From Clostridia bacterium (lineage in GTDB: Bacteria; Bacillota; Clostridia; Oscillospirales; QAMX01), in NCBI GenBank assembly GCA_017414715.1, contig JAFQKV010000071.1, forward strand, positions 1-33,003: 33,003 nt of DNA. Direction: 5' to 3'. Position numbers and translations under genes: made by a program. The notes beneath the pieces are model-generated. The model was not told the origin of the DNA. It made no database searches and saw nothing but the letters and a program-made list of their open reading frames with translations. Numbering within the stretch: the stretch's first letter is position 1; every line of letters begins with the position of its first letter. Positions 26,155-31,719 of the stretch are shown here, piece after piece.

Positions 26155-27810
26155 TTACGTGCGCCCGTAGAGCTGGGTGAAGTGGATCGAAGTGTAATGG
26201 GTTTTCCGGCCGTTCCCCTCGCCAACGGAAAACGGAATCTTCAGGCGATAGATCCCGCCCTCTGACAGATCAAATTTCTCAGAGGAATAGGATCTGTTGA
26301 GCTCGCGGTTTGGATGTAACACATGTCCGATATTGTCGTAATGAATGCTTTCGGAGGCGGTATCGATCCATTCGTATCCGTCGAGCCTCTCGAAACGGTA
26401 CTGGTCTCCGAACACGATCTCCTGATCCGTTTGATTGTGCCATACAACGTTAAACACAAGATGCCCGCCCGGATCGGTATCAATGGACTTCAGGGTCACG
26501 TATACGCCGGCGTAATCCGTGTGGATCTCGCCGGATGCGGAGGGATTCGTCGGTTCGGCGGGTCGGAAGATCAGAGCCTGCGGGAAGGAGCCGGAAGGAT
26601 CCTCCTCGACCTCGAAAATCAGGGTTCCGTCTTCTGCACGGAACTTGCCCTTAAGCAACGGCTCCTCTACGGCGGCCTGTGCATATTCCCAATCGACGCG
26701 GAAGATCTCGGCAACGGCGATTTTGCCGCCGTAGCGATAGCCGATGCTGACCGTTCCGCTGTATCCGGGGGCGTTCAGCTCTCCCTCGGCCGCGTAGTCG
26801 GAGGATACGCGGAAGGTAAGATCGCAGTTTTCGCATACCCAGGCGGTGTTGGGGATGAGGGTTTCACGGACCGATTGCCGTGGGCTTGTCAGTAAACAGA
26901 GTGCCGCCGCGATGCACACCAGAACGGCTGCTGCAACGATCCATAGGGCAGGCCTCCGATAGCGGAATACGGACTTGATCCGGCGTTTTACCCCAACCTC
27001 GCCAAAGGCGAGGGGGCAGGCCGTAAAAGCGTGCCGGTTCGAGCTGAAGGTGAGAAGCGCCTGGGAATAATCGGCTCTCGCATCGCGGTCAAGTTCCCGT
27101 ATGACCCTTTCATCGCAGGCAAGCTCAATATCCCTGCAAAGCAGCGCATAGCCAAGCCATATCAGCGGATTGAACCAGTGCAGCGTAAGCAGCAGAAAGC
27201 CCAGCGGCTTCCACAGGTGATCTTTGCGGCGGATGTGTGCCGTTTCGTGGGCAAGGATATGCACTGCGTCCTGCTCGCTTGTGTGAAAGGGGATATATAT
27301 TTTTGGCCGGATGATGCCGAGAACAAAGGGGGCCACGGCGTTTTCACTCCGGTAGATGTTATCCTTTAACAGAACGGCGGTGGCGACCCTTCTGCGGATG
27401 CGGATATAACTGATAAGCGCATAGGTAAAAAGAAGAATCGCTCCAAGGAGCCATACCGTAGTGAAGATCGGGATGAGGATCTGCAGGGGATTTGCGCTGT
27501 CTCCCGGATTGGGGGAAAAGGATTGCCCGAGAACGGGGTTGATCACATCGTTGAGCATCGGGATACCCAGATCAACGGAGGGGGAGCTGTCGGTCATGAT
27601 GGTAGGGCTGACTGGCTCGGTGGCCGGCAGTATGCCGAAGGGGCTTTCAAGGGAGAAGGGACAGATGAGACGGAAGGCAACGATACCCCACAAAACCATC
27701 GGGATCCATTTGGGCGCTTTTCGCAAAAGCAAACGGAGCAGAAGCACGGAAAGCAGGACGTAGCTTGCGGAAATGCTCATGCTGACGATTCGTAAGAATA
27801 CCGATGACAT
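26155..27810 (-). CDS. BlaR1/MecR1-type M56 zinc metalloprotease sensor with non-penicillin-binding C-terminal domain
   Basis: Membrane antirepressor that cleaves or inactivates its partner BlaI-type repressor after sensing a signal. Length 551. Membrane helices lie near 5-28, 35-52 and 110-137, then the cytoplasmic zinc site HETAH at 188-192 with third ligand Glu229 (DIELACDE), then a fourth helix near 290. The extracytoplasmic C-terminal 260 residues lack the SxxK transpeptidase-like motif of true BlaR1 and look beta-rich, resembling the Ig-like tails common on clostridial M56 proteins, so the signal need not be a beta-lactam. I prefer the ATG at 27810 because AGGAG is 7 nt upstream; an ATG at 27816 overlaps the repressor stop (ATGA) but sits 1 nt from the site. 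Confidence 0.9.
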   Translation of the reverse strand: MSSVFLRIVSMSISASYVLLSVLLLRLLLRKAPKWIPMVLWGIVAFRLICPFSLESPFGILPATEPVSPTIMTDSSPSVDLGIPMLNDVINPVLGQSFSPNPGDSANPLQILIPIFTTVWLLGAILLFTYALISYIRIRRRVATAVLLKDNIYRSENAVAPFVLGIIRPKIYIPFHTSEQDAVHILAHETAHIRRKDHLWKPLGFLLLTLHWFNPLIWLGYALLCRDIELACDERVIRELDRDARADYSQALLTFSSNRHAFTACPLAFGEVGVKRRIKSVFRYRRPALWIVAAAVLVCIAAALCLLTSPRQSVRETLIPNTAWVCENCDLTFRVSSDYAAEGELNAPGYSGTVSIGYRYGGKIAVAEIFRVDWEYAQAAVEEPLLKGKFRAEDGTLIFEVEEDPSGSFPQALIFRPAEPTNPSASGEIHTDYAGVYVTLKSIDTDPGGHLVFNVVWHNQTDQEIVFGDQYRFERLDGYEWIDTASESIHYDNIGHVLHPNRELNRSYSSEKFDLSEGGIYRLKIPFSVGEGNGRKTHYTSIHFTQLYGRT

Positions 27811-27812
27811 GG

Positions 27813-28178
27813 TCATTCTCCTTTCCGATAGCGATCGATCATGGCCTGAAGGGCATCCAACTGCTCGTCGCTGATCTTCTGATGCCGGGTGAAGGCAGCG
27901 ATGAAGGCGGGGAGAGACCCCTCAAACGTTTTCTCAACCATTTCACTGATCTCGGCTGCCTGGACCTCATCCTTTGTGACCAGGGCGGACACGACGGAGT
28001 TTTCGTTTTTCAGCACACCCCGCTCGGAAAGACGCTTGATGACTGTGTAGGTCGTAGTATGCTTCCAGCCGAGCTGCTCCCGGCACAGTCGGACAAGCTC
28101 ACCGCTTTTTATCGGTTCATGTTCCCACAGGATCAGACAGAACCGGTATTCACTTTCGAAAACTTTTGGAACAGACAT
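27813..28178 (-). CDS. BlaI/MecI/CopY-family transcriptional repressor
   Basis: Dimeric winged-helix repressor, 121 residues, the family length. Recognition-helix region: ESEYRFCLILWEHEPIKSGELV and TTTYTVIKRLSERGVL. The C-terminal half is the helical dimerisation domain containing the cleavage region expected for an M56 partner. A near-perfect ACAGGAGGTC site precedes ATG 28178. It is followed directly by the M56 sensor, the standard repressor-protease pairing. Two perfect palindromes in its own promoter region (28219-28234 and 28194-28207) are probable operators, so autoregulation is likely. No beta-lactamase gene is in the window. Confidence 0.93.
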   Translation of the reverse strand: MSVPKVFESEYRFCLILWEHEPIKSGELVRLCREQLGWKHTTTYTVIKRLSERGVLKNENSVVSALVTKDEVQAAEISEMVEKTFEGSLPAFIAAFTRHQKISDEQLDALQAMIDRYRKGE

Positions 28179-28193
28179 GTTGATGACCTCCTG

Positions 28194-28207
28194 TCTAATG
28201 GATTAGA
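28194..28207. promoter_or_regulatory. Probable BlaI-family operator 2
   Basis: Perfect palindrome TCTAAT-GG-ATTAGA, between the predicted transcription start and the ribosome site of the repressor gene. It shares the TCTAA core with operator 1; the two centres are 26 bp apart. Confidence 0.7.
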
Positions 28208-28217
28208 GCACAAATAA

Positions 28218-28246
28218 AGTCTAACACATTAGACAGAAATTGTCAA
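28218..28246 (-). promoter_or_regulatory. Promoter of the repressor-sensor operon
   Basis: On the minus strand: perfect TTGACA (28246-28241), 17-nt spacer, TAGACT (28223-28218). Operator 1 fills the spacer end and the -10 box. Confidence 0.75.
28219..28234. promoter_or_regulatory. Probable BlaI-family operator 1
   Basis: Perfect palindrome GTCTAA-CACA-TTAGAC overlapping the -10 box of the operon promoter, so binding would block polymerase. Confidence 0.75.
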
Positions 28247-28269
28247 GCACATGAAGAGATTTTGGCAGA

Positions 28270-28297
28270 AAAAAAGAAGCCCGGAGGCTTCTTTTTT
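28270..28297 (-). terminator. Terminator of the DUF975 gene
   Basis: 12-bp stem AAAAAAGAAGCC/GGCTTCTTTTTT with a 4-nt loop, placed just after the DUF975 stop and followed on the minus strand by a T-run. Confidence 0.88.
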
Positions 28298-28301
28298 CGA
28301 T

Positions 28302-29093
28302 TTAATCATCGAACAAGTTGTTGATGTCCGGCGGCGGGGCGTTGGGCGCGGCGCTAGTCTCACCGGGAAGATCGGCACCGAGACCGAGACAATCCAGAGC
28401 AAAGGCGGCCTCTGCGGTCTGGGTATAGGGTGCGAGGAATATGTAGCCGATGCCGCAGGTGAACAGACAGAGGAAGGACCAGCCGATGAAGGAGAGCTGC
28501 AGAATGAAAAGCTCCATCTTTTTACCGCGCATCAGCTCCTTGGACATGCGGATGGCGGCCGTGGGGGAAAGGGAGGGATCCTTGGCCATCAGGTAGGGAG
28601 CCATAGAATAACTGTAGGCGGCGATGATGCCGGGAATGATGAAAAGAAGGGTCCAGAGGAAGATGAAAATGTTCATCAGCAGTCGGAGAACAAAGGCGTT
28701 TCCAAGGTGACGGAAGTAATGAAAAAGCACACCGAGATCGGATCTTTCGCCGTGGACAAGACGGACGAAGAATTTACAGCGGCCAAGATCCATGGCACTG
28801 CCGATAACGGCAACTACAATAGCAATTACGGCAAAAATGGCCAGAAGTCCAAGCAGAACGACAAACACGCCGGACAGTGCGGGGATGGATAAACTCTCGT
28901 CCAACGAGAAATGCGGCAGATATTCGGACTGGGAAAAGATTTCGGTAAGGGATGAAAAATCAAAGCTCGGAACGGGTACGGACGAACCTCCTGCGCCGAG
29001 AAGCCCGGCGATAAGAGATGCCGCGACGGCAATGCCCCAGTTACCCGAAAGGCGGGCGCGGGCAATACGGCGGTATTCACTGGCAGAACGCAC
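28302..29093 (-). CDS. DUF975-family integral membrane protein
   Basis: Polytopic membrane protein of 263 residues; family function unknown. The N-terminus SASEYRRIARARLSGNWG is the family signature (basic amphipathic segment ending in W). About five hydrophobic segments follow: near 19-36, 78-106, 140-160, 162-180 and 205-235. GKKMELFILQLSFIGW and the C-terminal FLAPYTQTAEAAF are also typical. The start is GTG at 29091-29093, set by AAGGAGG 8 nt upstream; an ATG further upstream lies before the ribosome site and across the promoter. It is monocistronic, with its own promoter and terminator. Confidence 0.85.
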   Translation of the reverse strand: MRSASEYRRIARARLSGNWGIAVAASLIAGLLGAGGSSVPVPSFDFSSLTEIFSQSEYLPHFSLDESLSIPALSGVFVVLLGLLAIFAVIAIVVAVIGSAMDLGRCKFFVRLVHGERSDLGVLFHYFRHLGNAFVLRLLMNIFIFLWTLLFIIPGIIAAYSYSMAPYLMAKDPSLSPTAAIRMSKELMRGKKMELFILQLSFIGWSFLCLFTCGIGYIFLAPYTQTAEAAFALDCLGLGADLPGETSAAPNAPPPDINNLFDD

Positions 29094-29128
29094 GGCAGTT
29101 GCCTCCTTATATACATGTTCTTGAAATA

Positions 29129-29157
29129 AGTATAGTGCAAATGAAATGAAAATGCAA
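29129..29157 (-). promoter_or_regulatory. Promoter of the DUF975 gene
   Basis: On the minus strand: TTGCAT (29157-29152), 17-nt spacer, TATACT (29134-29129). Its -35 box lies 7 bp from the -35 box of the divergent promoter. Confidence 0.8.
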
Positions 29158-29164
29158 GACGGGA

Positions 29165-29193
29165 TTGCAAAAGCCGGTCCGAATTGGTACAAT
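29165..29193 (+). promoter_or_regulatory. Promoter of the Thr/Pro-repeat protein gene
   Basis: TTGCAA (29165-29170), 17-nt spacer, TACAAT (29188-29193), 34 bp before the ATG. Confidence 0.8.
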
Positions 29194-29227
29194 GTAGAAA
29201 AATGTCGAAGGGAAAGGGGCGAGGATC

Positions 29228-29869
29228 ATGCTCGGCGGATTGATCTGCGTGCTCGGCGCGGCGGCAATCATCGCAGCGCTGCTTTTTGAGCCGAAGGCCG
29301 CGTGGCTGAAACGCCTGCTTTTGGGCGCGTCTGTTCTGACGGTGGCGGCGGGACTGCTCCTTGGCGGGCTTTCCCTGACAAAACACGGTTCGGATACACC
29401 CGCGCCAACACCCGCGCCGTCCCCGACGCAGTTGCTTCCCTCTCCGACGCAGATAATGTCCCCGACGGCAGTGCCGACACCCACGGCAGTGCCGACACCC
29501 ACGGCAGTGCCGACACCCACGGCAGCGCCGACACCAACGGCAGCGCCGATCCCGACGGCAACGCCTATCTCTGTGGTGTCTCCTGTCCTGACGGCTACTC
29601 CCGTCCCCACGGTGACACCTGCCCTCACCGCGACACCCGTACCGACAGCAACCGTAATGCCAACGGAGACCGCTGCGCCTACAGAAGCACCTCCCGCGAA
29701 GACAGACACGGTTACGGAAACGACTGTTGTATATGTGTCCAATTCCGGCATTATGCATCTGAAGCCCAACTGTTCCGGCATGAAGAATTACCGGGAAATG
29801 ACCCTTGGCAGCGCGGCGGCGGAGGGATTGACGCGGCGGTGCAAAAATTGCTTCCGCACCGTCGAATAA
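29228..29869 (+). CDS. Membrane-anchored Thr/Pro-repeat protein with Cys-rich C-terminal motif
   Basis: Protein of 213 residues with no family I can name. Two hydrophobic segments at the N-terminus (about 2-18 and 26-46) would anchor it. Residues about 57-155 are a Pro-Thr-Ala linker built from short repeats, probably spanning the cell wall. The last 45 residues form a compact domain with one His and three Cys (HLKPNCSGM and RRCKNCF), a pattern I associate with small C-terminal domains following nuclease or surface modules in clostridia, and possibly zinc-binding. ATG 29228 has a GGCGAGG site. It has its own promoter. The function is unknown; the linker suggests a surface-displayed domain. 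Confidence 0.75.
   Translation: MLGGLICVLGAAAIIAALLFEPKAAWLKRLLLGASVLTVAAGLLLGGLSLTKHGSDTPAPTPAPSPTQLLPSPTQIMSPTAVPTPTAVPTPTAVPTPTAAPTPTAAPIPTATPISVVSPVLTATPVPTVTPALTATPVPTATVMPTETAAPTEAPPAKTDTVTETTVVYVSNSGIMHLKPNCSGMKNYREMTLGSAAAEGLTRRCKNCFRTVE
29465..29554 (+). repeat. 18-bp tandem repeats encoding a Pro-Thr linker
   Basis: Three perfect 18-bp copies (29465-29482, 29483-29500, 29501-29518) followed by two degenerate copies. Each encodes a six-residue Thr-Ala-Val-Pro-Thr-Pro unit. Copy number is likely to vary between strains. Confidence 0.92.
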
Positions 29870-29880
29870 AAAACAGAAAA

Positions 29881-29912
29881 TGTCAGGAAAAAATTTAATA
29901 TTTTTCTTGACA
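29881..29912. repeat. Inverted repeat covering the -35 box of the T-box operon promoter
   Basis: TGTCAGGAAAAA (29881-29892) and TTTTTCTTGACA (29901-29912) are complementary at 11 of 12 positions across an 8-nt AT spacer. The right arm contains the perfect TTGACA -35 box. It could be a repressor site, or serve as a weak terminator for the gene ending at 29869. Confidence 0.5.
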
Positions 29913-29935
29913 TGTGCGGAATAATTATGTATAAT
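29907..29935 (+). promoter_or_regulatory. Consensus promoter of the T-box operon
   Basis: Perfect TTGACA (29907-29912), 17-nt spacer, perfect TATAAT (29930-29935). It is the strongest promoter in the window by match to consensus. It begins the 407-bp gene-free stretch, whose remainder is the T-box leader. Confidence 0.93.
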
Positions 29936-29941
29936 AAGCAA

Positions 29942-30250
29942 CAATATTTCAAAAGCGTTGATGGAATTACGCCTTTCCCGATCTGCTTCAGAGAGTCGGC
30001 GGCCGGTGCGAGCCGATGCGAGAAGGTCATGGCGGTCTCATTCCGGAGCTGCGTTCCCTAAATGCCCCGGCGGCACGCGTAAGGAACGACGGTTTGCCCC
30101 GTTACCATGGCTATGGGCTTGCATACGAGCCCGAAGGAGCGGTCGCAGTATCCGAAAAGTTCGGTGTGCGGCAACCAGGGTGGTACCGCGAATTTGTTTT
30201 GAATTCGTCCCTGAAGCAGTCAAAATCTGCTTCAGGGATTTTTTTAGTTT
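29942..30250 (+). promoter_or_regulatory. T-box leader, probably tRNA-Leu(GAG)-responsive
   Basis: Full-length T-box. Stem I starts around CAGAGAG; the specifier loop reads GGT-CTC-ATTCCGGAGCTG, giving CTC (Leu) at 30037-30039 followed by the usual A. The T-box motif AGGGTGGTACCGCG is at 30177-30190. The antiterminator pairs AGGG (30177-30180) with CCCT (30209-30212) and GCGAATT (30188-30194) with AATTCGT (30202-30208, one wobble), leaving the 7-nt bulge TGGTACC. TGGT would pair with a tRNA 3' end ACCA, fitting the A discriminator of tRNA-Leu. The competing terminator is the stem TCCCTGAAGCAG/CTGCTTCAGGGA (30208-30219 and 30227-30238) plus seven T. Uncharged tRNA-Leu should switch on the two downstream genes. 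Confidence 0.93.
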
Positions 30251-30276
30251 ATTTTCATGACAGGAGAGATATTTGC

Positions 30277-31686
30277 ATGAAAGACATTCGTATTATTGAC
30301 ATGACGCTGAAGGAGTCTGCCTTCCGGGCAGACAGTACGCTGAGCTTCAAGGAAAAGCTGGCGGTTGCCCGTCAGCTTGACCGGCTGGGCGTTGCCTGCA
30401 TCGAGTGCCCGCAGCTTGCGGATGCAAAGACCGACGGTCTGCTCGTCCGTACCCTTGCCACCATGCTCAAGGATTGCGAGCTTTCCATTCCTGTCGGACT
30501 TTCCGCCGAGAGTGCAAAGGAGGCCTATGCCGCCGTGTCCTCTGCGAAGACGCCCCGTCTGGTGGTGAGTGTTCCCACCTCTGCGGCGCAGATGGAATAC
30601 CTGAGCCACGTCAAGCCTGCGGCGATGCTCAGGCTCATCGGTGAACTCACCGCCTTCTGCCGCACCCTTTGCCCCCGGGTCGAGTTCTCCGCCGAGGATG
30701 CCACCCGTGCCGAGCGCGCTTATCTCATTTCCGCCATCCGTGCGGCAGTCGAGGCCGGCGCAACTTCCGTAAATATCTGTGATTCCGCCGGCGTGATGCT
30801 GCCCACCGAGTTTTCGGCTCTCATTGCGGAGCTGTATGCCGAAATCCCCGCCCTGGCGGAGATCGAGGTCACCGTACAGTGCGCAAATGAGATGAACATG
30901 GCGGTTGCCAACTCCTTTGCTGCGGCTGCCTGCGGTGCCGTGGGTATCAAGACCTCCGTCAGCGGTGCCGTTTATCCCCGGCTGGATGCCGTGGCACAGG
31001 TGCTTCGCCTGCGCGGTGAGGTCATGGGCATGACCAGCCGCCTTTCCATGACGGAATTCAAGCGCGCCATGAAGCAGCTTTGGTTTGCCGATTCCCAGGC
31101 TGCCCGGGCATCCGATGTCCGCACCGCAGTACCGGGAGAGGAGAAGCCCGCGGTTTCTCTCGGTGCCATGAGCACTCCCGCCGATGTTGTTGAGGCGGTC
31201 AAGGCTCTTGGCTATGACCTTTCCGAAGAGGATGCTGCGAAGGTCCACGAAGAGGTCGTCCGTGCGGCGAAGGGAAGAGGCATCAATGAAAATGAGCTGG
31301 ATGCCATCGTTGCCACCGTGGCGCTGGCCGTTCCCCCTACCTATAAGCTGGTGGACTATGTGATCAACAGCGGCAACGTCATTACCCCGACGGCAAATAT
31401 CCGTCTGGAGCGCCGCGGAGAGATCCTGCAGGGGCTTTCCTCCGGTGACGGACCTGTGGATGCTGCTTTCCGTGCGGTGGAGCGCGTGACCGGCCATCAT
31501 TACGAGCTGGATGATTTCCAGATCCAGTCGGTGACCGAGGGGCGCGAGGCTATGGGTAACGCTCTCGTCCGCCTGCGCAGCAACGGAAAGCTCTATTCCG
31601 GCAAGGGCGTTTCCACCGATATCATCGGTGCCAGCATCCGCGCCTATGTGGCTGCCCTCAACAAGATCGTGTATGAAGAACGATAA
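30277..31686 (+). CDS. 2-isopropylmalate synthase-like protein with degenerate catalytic site
   Basis: Resembles LeuA: an HMGL-like TIM barrel (about 1-270), a helical linker, and a C-terminal LeuA regulatory (leucine-binding) domain (about 345-465) with SGDGPVDAAFRAV, VTEGREAMGNALVRL and DIIGASIRAYVAALN. Length 469, shorter than the usual 510-ish LeuA. Catalytic motifs are altered: the canonical DxTLRDG is DMTLKES (residues 8-14), and the metal-binding HxHND is QCANE (201-205), so both His ligands are gone. Condensation activity is therefore doubtful, and a regulatory or new role is possible. The start at ATG 30277 is set by AGGAGA 9 nt upstream. It is under the Leu T-box and followed after 33 bp by the TIM barrel-ligase fusion gene. 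Confidence 0.85.
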   Translation: MKDIRIIDMTLKESAFRADSTLSFKEKLAVARQLDRLGVACIECPQLADAKTDGLLVRTLATMLKDCELSIPVGLSAESAKEAYAAVSSAKTPRLVVSVPTSAAQMEYLSHVKPAAMLRLIGELTAFCRTLCPRVEFSAEDATRAERAYLISAIRAAVEAGATSVNICDSAGVMLPTEFSALIAELYAEIPALAEIEVTVQCANEMNMAVANSFAAAACGAVGIKTSVSGAVYPRLDAVAQVLRLRGEVMGMTSRLSMTEFKRAMKQLWFADSQAARASDVRTAVPGEEKPAVSLGAMSTPADVVEAVKALGYDLSEEDAAKVHEEVVRAAKGRGINENELDAIVATVALAVPPTYKLVDYVINSGNVITPTANIRLERRGEILQGLSSGDGPVDAAFRAVERVTGHHYELDDFQIQSVTEGREAMGNALVRLRSNGKLYSGKGVSTDIIGASIRAYVAALNKIVYEER

Positions 31687-31719
31687 CTCTTTCAACGCAT
31701 ATAAGGACGGTATCAGACC

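Noticed and set aside
29870-29900. CodY box near the T-box operon promoter
   Set aside because: The best match to AATTTTCWGAAAATT has about five mismatches in very AT-rich sequence, which is not convincing.
30016-30276. Extended N-terminus of the LeuA-like protein
   Set aside because: The open frame continues upstream through the T-box, whose structure is clear. The AGGAGA site and homology place the start at 30277.
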